Part shown: positions 33,487-46,321 of the stretch, piece by piece | Layout: each line of letters begins with the position of its first letter | Numbering within the stretch: position 1 is the first letter of the stretch | Assembly: GCF_036373705.1 (NCBI RefSeq) | Contig: NC_089863.1 | Span: forward strand, 5,763,357 to 5,827,356 | Source: Amia ocellicauda | Taxonomy: Eukaryota; Chordata; Actinopteri; Amiiformes; Amiidae | Length of the DNA stretch: 64,000 bases | Direction of reading: 5' to 3' | Program-made: the position numbers and the translations under genes | Notes under the pieces: generated by a model | Database searches by the model: none | Told to the model about the DNA's origin: nothing | Seen by the model: only the letters and a program-made list of their open reading frames with translations

Positions 33487-34062
33487 TAACCTATTTCTTG
33501 CTTTAATTTACTAATGTGATCTTTATAAGTGACATGGGAATCGAGAATTAGTCAAAGGTATTGAAGAGGTTACTACTGTAATTTGTGAGTTGTTGATTAC
33601 TATAGAGGGAGGGCTGGAAGACTTAAGGGGATCTAAAATATACATTCTTTTTTTGTTTTGATTAGAGAAACATTGGTTTGAGCACCAGTTGAGCTTAAAA
33701 CGTTTGAATTTAGGAGGAGATTAAGGTTAACCATCAACGGCTTTAAGGAAATCCCTGGTTTTGTTGTCCGTGAGAGCTGTTTGTATGTGTTCAGTTAGCA
33801 GTAAAGTGGCTGATGCAAGACGATCTTTTTGTGCAAAAGACAAACTGATTTTCAGATTCTGATTCTGAGATTCTAAATAAAAAACTGGCCAGTAAGTATT
33901 TTTCCAAATATTTTTTAGAACAGGTACAATGCTGATGGGTCTGTAGTTCGAAATGTGTTCTTTAATCAGATGGGGGTGATCAAGCCTTTCTTACAAATGG
34001 GATGAGTGTTATTTAAGATGCAAAGATTAGTAATGTGATGAATAATATTTTATACACATCTG
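33487..34062 (-). pseudogene. LINE RT fossil, unit 8
   Basis: Same structure as in unit 2. Confidence 0.8.
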
Positions 34063-34762
34063 CTGCGTGAAGAATGCTGACCAGCACCAGTCTACTCAAA
34101 CACTCCAATATCAGCAACAAACTTAGGTTATGTTATGTTCATTATTATGCAGGAGGTAAACCATCTGGTATTTGAATGAGATGTAATCACTTCCAATAGA
34201 TAAGACTGTAACCTGTCTATCTGAAGATGCAAAAAGGCTTCTCCAAACTCACATGTATATTTATCTATAATCTATATTTATGTTTTATGGAATAAACTTG
34301 TTACTTCTTCATCGCTGTATCCTGGGATTTACTAAAACCACTACAGATATAAAGAGCGATAATAATCTTGAATTCAATAAACATGATCCAGTGATTGTGC
34401 AGCTCTTGACTGCAGGTCTCTGCGCATACAGGGTGTTTAATGAGTCGCTGAATCGGCGCTGCTGTTTAAACCGAGACAGTCGATACCATCCCACACAGAG
34501 ATCACCAGACCAGCCCACCTGCTCACTGATTGGGTTAGGAAGAACCGTCACTCAAAACTACTCGACCAATGGAGAGCCATGATCCACGCCTCCCTGTAAA
34601 TCCCACCCTCACGACAAAACAGCGCCAAAACTCGTAAACGAAAGAAAAAAAATCGAAAGCAAAGAAACTGGCGACGAAAACAAAAAATGCAGCATCACAA
34701 GCAAAGACGAGGGCTGCAGGCCAGTCTTGATAAAGTTTTTTTTTTTTTTGATTTCAATACAT

Positions 34763-35338
34763 TTATTTGTTTTCAATTCTATAAATGTTGCATTCGATTT
34801 TTTTATTTTTGATCTCAAAATCAATTTTTTGACTAGAGGCAGAGGAGGGTCGTGGTTTGGAGGAGGTGCGACGGCGAGGGCTGACTACCGGAGTACTGGC
34901 AGGACCAGCACTGAAGGGTGCTGCTATCTCTGAAGCTCCAAAGTCAGCCAGCTCCTCAACCAGCCGCTCCCTGAAGGCCAACTGTGTGAGATGCGCCAGC
35001 CCTTTCACCTTGGTCAGGTGCTGGTGCAGGATGAAGGAGTTGACGACAGCAGTGTCCACAAAGTGGTAAAAGAGGGTCTTCTACCACTTCATGGTCTTCT
35101 GCAGGACATGGCAGTAGCCGACCAGAGCATCGGACAGGTCGACGCCCCCAATTCCAGCAGTGTAGTCCTTCACGGCACAAGGGATGGGGACATCCTTCCG
35201 TATCCAAGCTCCATTCTCCTTCACTCGGCGATTGGCAAAGTCATATAGATATATATACATACATACAGTTAGGTCCATAACTGGGTAGATGAGCAGCGGA
35301 GGACACCGTGGGCACACTGGCCTGGTCTGGCTACCCAA
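34763..35338 (-). pseudogene. piggyBac transposase fragment, unit 8 sub-repeat 1 (A/B mosaic)
   Basis: This copy sits in sub-repeat 34446-35538. It has A-type poly(T) and flank and A-type GTAGCCGACC, but the B-type Tyr-to-stop change and the B-type TATATATAC and GAGCAGCGG. It returns to A-type bases (GGAGGAGCAATGG, GTGGATCAC) further on. Confidence 0.82.
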
Positions 35339-35855
35339 GTAGGGGTACTGATGCAGAGGTTCCTAGGGGCAGCCATGAGGGAGGAGCAATGGCAGGTAGC
35401 GGTCCTCAGGCCACTGCAGGAGGAGCTGCTGACGTGGCACCAGTGGATCACAAAGACAGTGCAACACCTCCACTAGGGTTTCTACAGGGCCAGTGCCGAT
35501 GAGATGTGGAAGACTTCTGCCGACTGGCAGATGCAAGACGCTGAATCGGCGCTGCTGTTGAAACCGAGACAGTCGATACCATCCCACACAGAGATCACCA
35601 GACCAGCCCACCTGCTCACTGATTGGGTTAGGAAGAACCGTCACTCAAAACTACTGGACCAATGGAGAGCCGAGATCCACGCCTCCCTGTAAATCCCACC
35701 CTCACGACAAAACAGCGCCAAAACTCGTAAACGAAAGAAAAAAATCAAAAGCAAAGAAACGGGCGACGAAAACAAAATTGCAGCATCGCAAGCAAAGACG
35801 GGGGCTGCAGGCCAGTTTTGATAAAGATTTTTTTTTTTTTTTGCTTTCGATACAT

Positions 35856-36431
35856 TTATTTGTTTTCAATTCTATAAATGTTGCATTCGATTTTTTTATT
35901 TTTGATCTCAAAATCAATTTTTTGACTAGAGGCAGAGGAGGGTCGTGGTTTGGAGGAGGTGCGACGGCGAGGGCTGACTACCGGAGTACTGGCAGGACCA
36001 GCACTGAAGGGTGCTGCTATCTCTGAAGCTCCAAAGTCAGCCAGCTCCTCAACCAGCCGCTCCCTGAAGGCCAACTGTGTGAGATGCGCCAGCCCTTTCA
36101 CCTTGGTCAGGTGCTGGTGCAGGATGAAGGAGTTGACGACAGCAGTGTCCACAAAGTGGTAAAAGAGGGTCTTCTACCACTTCATGGTCTTCTGCAGGAC
36201 ATGGCAGTAGCCAAGCAGAGCATCGGACAGGTCGACGCCCCCAATTCCAGCAGTGTAGTCCTTCACGGCACAAGGGATGGGGACATCCTTCCGTATCCAA
36301 GCTCCATTCTCCTTCACTCGGCGATTGGCAAAGTCATATAGATATATATACATACATACAGTTAGGTCCATAACTGGGTAGATGAGCAGCGGAGGACACC
36401 GTGGGCACACTGGCCTGGTCTGGCTACCCAA
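35856..36431 (-). pseudogene. piggyBac transposase fragment, unit 8 sub-repeat B
   Basis: B-type copy in sub-repeat 35539-36621, with the Tyr-to-stop change. One A-type base lies downstream of it (GAAGAGCAATGG). Confidence 0.82.
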
Positions 36432-37967
36432 GTAGGGGTACTGATGCGGAGGTTCCTAGGGGCAGCCATGGGGGAAGAGCAATGGCAGGTAGCGGTCCTC
36501 AGGCCACTGCAGGAGGAGCTGCTGACGTGGCACCAGTGCATCACAAAGACAGTGCAACACCACCACTAGGGTTTCTACAGGGCCAGTGCCGATGAGATGT
36601 GGAAGACTTCTGCCGACTGGCAAGGAATTGAGAGGAAGGGATTGTGACTGGGTAGCTGAGTTGGCGTGAAGCAGAGAGTGTGTGCCAATGCTATGCGGGA
36701 GCGAGCGCCTGTGTGATAGAGAGCAGAATAGAGTGAGATAGGGAGTTAAGTGTAATTGTTTGGGCGTGGGTCTCAGCCGATAGGGGCCTTTTAGATTGTG
36801 TTTTTTAAGGCCAATAAACCTTCCTGACGTTTCTTTATACTTGTTGTCTGCTAAAGGAAAAAGACCCCCGCTTGCTACAATACTTTTGTTTGTTAACTTT
36901 CGAACTTTGGATTCACTTGACAATAGTACGTCCACCTGCTTCCGCAGTCAGTGCACCAGTCACAATCATAGATTTTATAGATTTGCTTTAACCCTGGCCA
37001 GTAGGAATTCGACCTGCCCACATCAAACATCTGCGTCTCTCTGCCCCCGCCCCTCCCCCAAGGCATCGCAGGCTGGCAGGCAGCACAGACACAAGGCTGC
37101 GTGCACACAAGAGCAAACCCACAAGCAGTGACCACATAGATACAGAATACTTTGTAAAAAATAATCCCAACGCTGGACGGGCCCCTTCGCTGGCTGGGGC
37201 CCCGGGACTCGAGCCCTGGTAAGCCCTTGCAATAAGTAAGCCTGACTACACCTATACTTAAGAATTAAACCGGCTCATCGTTATTGAAAGCGAAGAAAAT
37301 GTGAACAATCTTCTGTTTTTCACTTCTGACAGATTACATACAAATTTAAATACATTCGCTACATCATGAATGAACCAACTGGCAATATATTGTCTTTGAA
37401 ATGAACTTTACACCATTCCGCGATACAGCGAATAAAAAGCCTATCATTGAACTTTTATAACGTATATTTTGAAAACAACCACAGTCATACATACAACCTG
37501 CTACTTGAGAAACATAAAAATTCTACTTTTCAGTACATCTAAACATTTGAATAAGTCGTGAAGTGAACTTACTTTAAGCGCACTCTTCGGTCTGAAGTCA
37601 TCTGAGGAGCCTTTTCTCAAAGTGGTCTGAAGGAAGAGCACTCGAGCGCTTTCAAATAATGAATCTGGGAACATCTGTGACAGTATCAAACACGTGTTTA
37701 ATGATTTATTATCCATTATTCGAGTTGCATACTGCAACTTCGGAGTCCTATACGACAAGGTCAGTGTGGAACCGTGTATGCATGTCGTTATCCATCCAAC
37801 ACAAAACTATAATCGTGACTTTTGATCTTTAAAAAACATTGCTCGTGCCACTTTCCTTATAAATACGTTAATAAATAATCGAAGTCTTGTGGAGTTTACA
37901 TCAGTTCATAATGACACAATATGTTCCATATTTTGGATCTTTCTATCTCACGAGCGAAGTCACCGCT

Positions 37968-38039
37968 TCCCTGGTGGTCTAGTGGTTAGGATTCGGCGCT
38001 CTCACCGCCGCGGCCCGGGTTCGATTCCCGGTCAGGGAA
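37968..38039 (+). tRNA. tRNA-Glu-CTC: tRNA-Glu (CTC), copy 9
   Basis: Identical to copy 1 through all 72 nt. It heads the expanded 7.2-kb unit. Confidence 0.98.
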
Positions 38040-38522
38040 CTCGCTCTTTCCCGCCCCTTCCATAAGCGAATGGAAAATCAATAAATCAAATCTATTCACG
38101 CTAAGTAGAGTGCATGTTATCAAATATGTATTTCCTGACTTCCCGTTTCAATCTTTGTAATGAGGGTGGGAGGTGCTGTATTGTGAGAAGAAGGGCCATG
38201 TGCGCTGCTTGCAAAATGCAGGATGCGAAGGTAGCACATTACAAAGGATCGAGGGAGAGAGACGATACTGCATTTCATAATACATCTTGAGACAGGTGTG
38301 AATTCTCACACTGTCAGAGAGTTGGCGCTGTCTTGGAAATATTACAGTGGTGGGTCCAAGGAGACACTTTTGTAAGTCAATCTTATTTGCACGCTTGTAT
38401 TATTTCCTGACGGCTGCTAATTTGTCTTTGAGTGACCATCTAGGGAGGCATGTAAGAAATGCTGGAAATAAACTCATTCATGAACGGAAAAGATGTTCAG
38501 TTAAACTTCCGCAGTTTATTGT

Positions 38523-39098
38523 TAACCTATTTCTTGCTTTAATTTACTAATGTGATCTTTATAAGTGACATGGGAATCGAGAATTAGTCAAAGGTATTGA
38601 AGAGGTTACTACTGTAATTTGTGAGTTGTTGATTACTATAGAGGGAGGGCTGGAAGACTTAAGGGGATCTAAAATATACATTCTTTTTTTGTTTTGATTA
38701 GAGAAACATTGGTTTGAGCACCAGTTGAGCTTAAAACGTTTGAATTTAGGAGGAGATTAAGGTTAACCATCAACGGCTTTAAGGAAATCCCTGGTTTTGT
38801 TGTCCGTGAGAGCTGTTTGTATGTGTTCAGTTAGCAGTAAAGTGGCTGATGCAAGACGATCTTTTTGTGCAAAAGACAAACTGATTTTCAGATTCTGATT
38901 CTGAGATTCTAAATAAAAAACTGGCCAGTAAGTATTTTTCCAAATATTTTTTAGAACAGGTACAATGCTGATGGGTCTGTAGTTCGAAATGTGTTCTTTA
39001 ATCAGATGGGGGTGATCAAGCCTTTCTTACAAATGGGATGAGTGTTATTTAAGATGCAAAGATTAGTAATGTGATGAATAATATTTTATACACATCTG
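38523..39098 (-). pseudogene. LINE RT fossil, unit 9
   Basis: Same structure as in unit 2. It is a single copy even though the sub-repeats of this unit are doubled, so the expansion did not include the LINE. Confidence 0.8.
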
Positions 39099-39798
39099 CT
39101 GCGTGAAGAATGCTGACCAGCACCAGTCTACTCAAACACTCCAATATCAGCAACAAACTTAGGTTATGTTATGTTCATTATTATGCAGGAGGTAAACCAT
39201 CTGGTATTTGAATGAGATGTAATCACTTCCAATAGATAAGACTGTAACCTGTCTATCTGAAGATGCAAAAAGGCTTCTCCAAACTCACATGTATATTTAT
39301 CTATAATCTATATTTATGTTTTATGGAATAAACTTGTTACTTCTTCATCGCTGTATCCTGGGATTTACTAAAACCACTACAGATATAAAGAGCGATAATA
39401 ATCTTGAATTCAATAAACATGATCCAGTGATTGTGCAGCTCTTGACTGCAGGTCTCTGCGCATACAGGGTGTTTAATGAGTCGCTGAATCGGCGCTGCTG
39501 TTTAAACCGAGACAGTCGATACCATCCCACACAGAGATCACCAGACCAGCCCACCTGCTCACTGATTGGGTTAGGAAGAACCGTCACTCAAAACTACTCG
39601 ACCAATGGAGACCCATGATCCACGCCTCCCTGTAAATCCCACCCTCACGACAAAACAGCGCCAAAACTCGTAAACGAAAGAAAAAAAATCGAAAGCAAAG
39701 AAACTGGCGACGAAAACAAAAAATGCAGCATCACAAGCAAAGACGAGGGCTGCAGGCCAGTCTTGATAAAGTTTTTTTTTTTTTTGATTTCAATACAT

Positions 39799-40260
39799 TT
39801 ATTTGTTTTCAATTCTATAAATGTTGCATTCGATTTTTTTATTTTTGATCTCAAAATCAATTTTTTGACTAGAGGCAGAGGAGGGTCGTGGTTTGGAGGA
39901 GGTGCGACGGTGAGGGCTGACTACCGGAGTACTGGCAGGACCAGCACTGAAGGGTGCTGCTATCTCTGAAGCTCCAAAGTCAGCCAGCTCCTCAACCAGC
40001 CGCTCCCTGAAGGCCAACTGTGTGAGATGCGCCAGCCCTTTCACCTTGGTCAGGTGCTGGTGCAGGATGAAGGAGTTGACGACAGCAGTGTCCACAAAGT
40101 GGTAAAAGAGGGTCTTGTACCACTTCATGGTCTTCTGCAGGACATGGCAGTAGCCGACCAGAGCATCGGACAGGTCGACGCCCCCAATTCCAGCAGTGTA
40201 GTCCTTCACGGCACAAGGGATGGGGACATCCTTCCGTATCCAAGCTCCATTCTCCTTCAC
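39799..40260 (-). pseudogene. piggyBac transposase fragment, unit 9 sub-repeat 1 (A)
   Basis: A-type copy in sub-repeat 39482-40574, 153 codons, with a private Arg-to-His change (SPHRRTSS). Confidence 0.82.
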
Positions 40261-40892
40261 TCGGCGATTGGCAAAGTCATATAGATATTAATTCATACAT
40301 ACAGTTAGGTCCATAACTGGGTAGATGAGTAGTGGAGGACACCGTGAGCACACTGGCCTGGTCTGGCTACCCAAGTAGGGGTACTGATGCAGAGGTTCCT
40401 AGGGGCAGCCATGGGGGAGGAGCAATGGCAGGTAGCGGTCCTCAGGCCACTGCAGGAGGAGCTGCTGACGTGGCACCAGTGGATCACAAAGACAGTGCAA
40501 CACCTCCACTAGGGTTTCTACAGGGCCAGTGCCGATGAGATGTGGAAGACTTCTGCCGACTGGCAGATGCAAGACGCTGAATCGGCGCTGCTGTTGAAAC
40601 CGAGACAGTCGATACCATCCCACACAGAGATCACCAGACCAGCCCACCTGCTCACTGATTGGGTTAGGAAGAACCGTCACTCAAAACTACTGGACCAATG
40701 GAGAGCCGAGATCCACGCCTCCCTGTAAATCCCACCCTCACGACAAAACAGTGCCAAAACTCGTAAACGAAAGAAAAAAATCAAAAGCAAAGAAACGGGC
40801 GACGAAAACAAAATTGCAGCATCGCAAGCAAAGACGGGGGCTGCAGGCCAGTTTTGATAAAGTTTTTTTTTTTTTTGTTGCTTTCGATACAT

Positions 40893-41374
40893 TTATTTGT
40901 TTTCAATTCTATAAATGTTGCATTCGATTTTTTTATTTTTGATCTCAAAATCAATTTTTTGACTAGAGGCAGAGGAGGGTCGTGGTTTGGAGGAGGTGCG
41001 ACGGCGAGGGCTGACTACCGGAGTACTGGCAGGACCAGCACTGAAGGGTGCTGCTATCTCTGAAGCTCCAAAGTCAGCCAGCTCCTCAACCAGCCGCTCC
41101 CTGAAGGCCAACTGTGTGAGATGCGCCAGCCCTTTCACCTTGGTCAGGTGCTGGTGCAGGATGAAGGAGTTGACGACAGCAGTGTCCACAAAGTGGTAAA
41201 AGAGGGTCTTCTACCACTTCATGGTCTTCTGCAGGACATGGCAGTAGCCAAGCAGAGCATCGGACAGGTCGACGCCCCCAATTCCAGCAGTGTAGTCCTT
41301 CACGGCACAAGGGATGGGGACATCCTTCCGTATCCAAGCTCCATTCTCCTTCACTCGGCGATTGGCAAAGTCAT
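40893..41374 (-). pseudogene. piggyBac transposase fragment, unit 9 sub-repeat 2 (B/A hybrid)
   Basis: This copy sits in sub-repeat 40575-41668. The left part is B-type, including the Tyr-to-stop change and GCCAAGCAG. From about 41374 it becomes A-type (ATTAATTCATAC, GTAGTGG, GTGAGCAC). The switch point has a private CATAAATACATT. Confidence 0.82.
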
Positions 41375-41986
41375 AAATACATTAATTCATACATACAGTT
41401 AGGTCCATAACTGGGTAGATGAGTAGTGGAGGACACCGTGAGCACACTGGCCTGGTCTGGCTACCCAAGTAGGGGTACTGATGCGGAGGTTCCTAGGGGC
41501 AGCCATGGGGGAGGAGCAATGGCAGGTAGCGGTCCTCAGGCCACTGCAGGAGGAGCTGCTGACGTGGCACCAGTGGATCACAAAGACAGTGCAACACCTC
41601 CACTAGGGTTTCTACAGGGCCAGTGCCGATGAGATGTGGAAGACTTCTGCCGACTGGCAGATGCAAGACGCTGAATCGGCGCTGCTGTTGAAACCGAGAC
41701 AGTCGATACCATCCCACACAGAGATCACCAGACCAGCCCACCTGCTCACTGATTGGGTTAGGAAGAACCGTCACTCAAAACTACTGGACCAATGGAGAGC
41801 CGAGATCCACGCCTCCCTGTAAATCCCACCCTCACGACAAAACAGCGCCAAAACTCGTAAACGAAAGAAAAAAATCAAAAGCAAAGAAACGGGCGACGAA
41901 AACAAAATTGCAGCATCGCAAGCAAAGACGGGGGCTGCAGGCCAGTTTTGATAAAGTTTTTTTTTTTTTTTTTGCTTTCGATACAT

Positions 41987-42562
41987 TTATTTGTTTTCAA
42001 TTCTATAAATGTTGCATTCGATTTTTTTATTTTTGATCTCAAAATCAATTTTTTGACTAGAGGCAGAGGAGGGTCGTGGTTTGGAGGAGGTGCGACGGCG
42101 AGGGCTGACTACCGGAGTACTGGCAGGACCAGCACTGAAGGGTGCTGCTATCTCTGAAGCTCCAAAGTCAGCCAGCTCCTCAAACAGCCGCTCCCTGAAG
42201 GCCAACTGTGTGAGATGCGCCAGCCCTTTCACCTTGGTCAGGTGCTGGTGCAGGATGAAGGAGTTGACGACAGCAGTGTCCACAAAGTGGTAAAAGAGGG
42301 TCTTCTACCACTTCATGGTCTTCTGCAGGACATGGCAGTAGCCAAGCAGAGCATCGGACAGGTCGACGCCCCCAATTCCAGCAGTGTAGTCCTTCACGGC
42401 ACAAGGGATGGGGACATCCTTCCGTATCCAAGCTCCATTCTCCTTCACTCGGCGATTGGCAAAGTCATATAGATATATATACATACATACAGTTAGGTCC
42501 ATAACTGGGTAGATGAGCAGCGGAGGACACCGTGGGCACACTGGCCTGGTCTGGCTACCCAA
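41987..42562 (-). pseudogene. piggyBac transposase fragment, unit 9 sub-repeat 3 (B/A hybrid)
   Basis: This copy sits in sub-repeat 41669-42762. It is B-type through GAAGAGCATTGG, then A-type from GTGGATCAC (about 42667) to the end. It has RERLFEEL and the Tyr-to-stop change, as in unit 5 B and unit 7 B. Confidence 0.82.
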
Positions 42563-43079
42563 GTAGGGGTACTGATGCGGAGGTTCCTAGGGGCAGCCAT
42601 GGGGGAAGAGCATTGGCAGGTAGCGGTCCTCAGGCCACTGCAGGAGGAGCTGCTGACGTGGCACCAGTGGATCACAAAGACAGTGCAACACCTCCACTAG
42701 GGTTTCTACAGGGCCAGTGCCGATGAGATGTGGAAGACTTCTGCCGACTGGCAGATGCAAGACGCTGAATCGGCGCTGCTGTTGAAACCGAGACAGTCGA
42801 TACCATCCCACACAGAGATCACCAGACCAGCCCACCTGCTCACTGATTGGGTTAGGAAGAACCGTCACTCAAAACTACTGGACCAATGGAGAGCCGAGAT
42901 CCACGCCTCCCTGTAAATCCCACCCTCACGACAAAACAGCGCCAAAACTCGTAAACGAAAGAAAAAAATCAAAAGCAAAGAAACGGGCGACGAAAACAAA
43001 ATTCCAGCATCGCAAGCAAAGACGGGGGCTGCAGGCCAGTTTTGATAAAGTTTTTTTTTTTTTTTTGCTTTCGATACAT

Positions 43080-43655
43080 TTATTTGTTTTCAATTCTATA
43101 AATGTTGCATTCGATTTTTTTATTTTTGATCTCAAAATCAATTTTTTGACTAGAGGCAGAGGAGGGTCGTGGTTTGGAGGAGGTGCGACGGCGAGGGCTG
43201 ACTACCGGAGTACTGGCAGGACCAGCACTGAAGGGTGCTGCTATCTCTGAAGCTCCAAAGTCAGCCAGCTCCTCAACCAGCCGCTCCCTGAAGGCCAACT
43301 GTGTGAGATGCGCCAGCCCTTTCACCTTGGTCAGGTGCTGGTGCAGGATGAAGGAGTTGACGACAGCAGTGTCCACAAAGTGGTAAAGGAGGGTCTTGTA
43401 CCACTTCATGGTCTTCTGTAGGACATGGCAGTAGCCAACCAGAGCATCGGACAGGTCGACGCCCCCAATTCCAGCAGTGTAGTCCCTCACGGCACAAGGG
43501 ATGGGGACATCCTTCCGTATCCAAGCTCCATTCTCCCTCACTCGGCGATTGGCAAAGTCATATAGATATATATACATACATACAGTTAGGTCCATAACTG
43601 GGTAGATGAGCAGCGGAGGACACCGTGGGCACACTGGCCTGGTCTGGCTACCCAA
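43080..43655 (-). pseudogene. piggyBac transposase fragment, unit 9 sub-repeat 4
   Basis: This copy sits in sub-repeat 42763-43845. It has an open 191-codon frame with intact Tyr, GTAGCCAACC (neither A nor B), Lys-to-Arg changes (RRVRENG, CAVRDY) and Leu in the YHFVD region. It shares that last change with the unit 2 fragment, so both may descend from a third sub-repeat lineage. Confidence 0.82.
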
Positions 43656-45191
43656 GTAGGGGTACTGATGCGGAGGTTCCTAGGGGCAGCCATGGGGGAG
43701 GAGCAATGGCAGGTAGCGGTCCTCAGGCCACTGCAGGAGGAGCTGCTGACGTGGCACCAGTGCATCACAAAGACAGTGCAACACCTCCACTAGGGTTTCT
43801 ACAGTGCCAGTGCCGATGAGATGTGGAAGACTTCTGCCGACTGGCCAGGAATTGAGAGGAAGGGATTGTGACTGGGTAGCTGAGTTGGCGTGAAGCAGAG
43901 AGTGTGTGCCAATGCTATGCGGGAGCGAGCGCCTGTGTGATAGAGAGCAGAATAGAGTGAGATAGGGAGTTAAGTGTAATTGTTTGGGCGTGGGTCTCAG
44001 CCGATAGGGGCCTTTTAGATTGTGTTTTTTAAGGCCAATAAACCTTCCTGACGTTGCTTTATACTTGTTGTCTGCTAAAGGAAAAAGACCCCCGCTTGCT
44101 ACAATACTTTTGTTTGTTAACTTTCGAACTTTGGATTCACTTGACAATAGTACGTCCACCTGCTTCCGCAGTCAGTGCACCAGTCACAATCATAGATTTT
44201 ATAGATTTGCTTTAACCCTGGCCAGTAGGAATTCGACCTGCCCACATCAAACATCTGCGTCTCTCTGCCCCCGCCCCTCCCCCAAGGCATCGCAGGCTGG
44301 CAGGCAGCACAGACACAAGGCTGCGCGCACACAAGAGCAAACCCACAAGCAGTGACCACATAGATACAGAATACTTTGTAAAAAATAATCCCAACGCTGG
44401 ACGGGCCCCTTCGCTGGCTGGGGCCCCGGGACTCGAGCCCTGGTAAGCCCTTGCAATAAGTAAGCCTGACTACACCTATACTTAAGAATTAAACCGGCTC
44501 ATCAATATTGAAAGCGAAGAAAATGTGAACAATCTTCTGTTTTTCACTTCTGACAGATTACATACAAATTTAAATACATTCGCTACATCATGAATGAACC
44601 AACTGGCAATATATTGTCTTTGAAATGAACTTTACACCATTCCGCGATACAGCGAATAAAAAGCCTATCATTGAACTTTTATAACGTATATTTTGAAAAC
44701 AACCACAGTCATACATACAACCTGCTACTTGAGAAACATAAATATTCTACTTTTCAGTACATCTAAACATTTGTATAAGTCGTGAAGTGAACTTACTTTA
44801 AGCGCACTCTTCGGTCTGAAGTCATCTGAGGAGCCTTTTCTCAAAGTGGTCTGAAGGAAGAGCACTCGAGCGCTTTCAAATAATGAATCTGGGAACATCT
44901 GTGACAGTATCAAACACGTGTTTAATGATTTATTATCCATTATTCGAGTTGCATACTGCAACTTCGGAGTCCTATACGACAAGGTCAGTGTGGAACCGTG
45001 TATGCATGTCGTTATCCATCCAACACAAAACTATAATCGTGACTTTTGATCTTTAAAAAACATTGCTCGTGCCACTTTCCTTATGAATACGTTAATAAAT
45101 AATCGAAGTCTTGTGGAGCTTACATCAGTTCATAATGACACAATCTGTTCCATATTTTGGATCTTTCTATCTCACGAGCAAAGTCACCGCT

Positions 45192-45263
45192 TCCCTGGTG
45201 GTCTAGTGGTTAGGATTCGGCGCTCTCACCGCCGCGGCCCGGGTTCGATTCCCGGTCAGGGAA
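45192..45263 (+). tRNA. tRNA-Glu-CTC: tRNA-Glu (CTC), copy 10
   Basis: Identical to copy 1 through all 72 nt. Confidence 0.98.
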
Positions 45264-45745
45264 CTCGCTCTTTCCCGCCCCTTCCATAAGCGAATGGAAA
45301 ATCAATAAATCAAAACGAGCACTAATCACGCTAAGTAGAGTGCATGTTATCAAATATGTATTTCCTGACTTCCCGTTTCAATCCTTGTAATGAGGGTGGG
45401 AGGTGCTGTATTGTGAGAAGAAGGGCCATGTGCGCTGCTTGCAAAATGCAGGATGCGAAGGTAGCACATTACAAAGGATTGAGGGAGAGAGACGATACTG
45501 CATTTCATAATACATCTTGAGACAGGTGTGAATTCTCACACTGTCAGAGAGTTGGCGCTGTCTTGGAAATATTACAGTGGTGGGTCCAAGGAGACACTTT
45601 TGTAAGTCAATCTTATTTGCACGCTTGTATTATTTCATGCTAATTTGTCTTTGAGTGACCATCTAGGGAGGCATGTAAGAAATGCTGGAAATAAACTCAT
45701 TCATGAACGGAAAAGATGTTCAGTTAAACTTCCGCAGTTTATTGT

Positions 45746-46321
45746 TAACCTATTTCTTGCTTTAGTTTACTAATGTGATCTTTATAAGTGACATGGGAAT
45801 CGAGAATTAGTCAAAGGTATTGAAGAGGTTACTACTGTAATTTGTGAGTTGTTGATTACTATAGAGGGAGGGCTGGAAGACTTAAGGGGATCTAAAATAT
45901 ACATTCTTTTTTTGTTTTGATTAGAGAAACATTGGTTTGAGCACCAGTTGAGCTTAAAACGTTTGAATTTAGGAGGAGATTAAGGTTAACCATCAACGGC
46001 TTTAAGGAAATCCCTGGTTTTGTTGTCCGTGAGAGCTGTTTGTATGTGTTCAGTTAGCAGTAAAGTGGCTGATGCAAGACGATCTTTTTGTGCAAAAGAC
46101 AAACTGATTTTCAGATTCTGATTCTGAGATTCTAAATAAAAAACTGGCCAGTAAGTATTTTTCCAAATATTTTTTAGAACAGGTACAATGCTGATGGGTC
46201 TGTAGTTCGAAATGTGTTCTTTAATCAGATGGGGGTGATCAAGCCTTTCTTACAAATGGGATGAGTGTTATTTAAGATGCAAAGATTAGTAATGTGATGA
46301 ATAATATTTTATACACATCTG
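45746..46321 (-). pseudogene. LINE RT fossil, unit 10
   Basis: Same structure as in unit 2. It shares one base change (CTTTAGTTTAC) near 45763 with unit 11. Confidence 0.8.

Larger units (their letters stand above)
31592..36626 (+). repeat. Array unit 8 (standard, 5035 bp)
   Basis: The unit has tRNA 32933-33004, LINE fossil 33487-34062 and sub-repeats 34446-35538 and 35539-36621. It is the only unit with a T5 run just after the tRNA. Its first sub-repeat is a mosaic of A- and B-type diagnostic bases. Confidence 0.95.
36627..43850 (+). repeat. Array unit 9 (expanded, 7224 bp, four sub-repeats)
   Basis: The unit has tRNA 37968-38039 and LINE fossil 38523-39098. It carries four sub-repeats (39482, 40575, 41669 and 42763, ending at 43845) instead of two, which accounts for its extra 2188 bp (twice 1094). 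The second and third sub-repeats are B/A hybrids, as expected if the expansion arose by out-of-register exchange between A and B. Confidence 0.95.
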
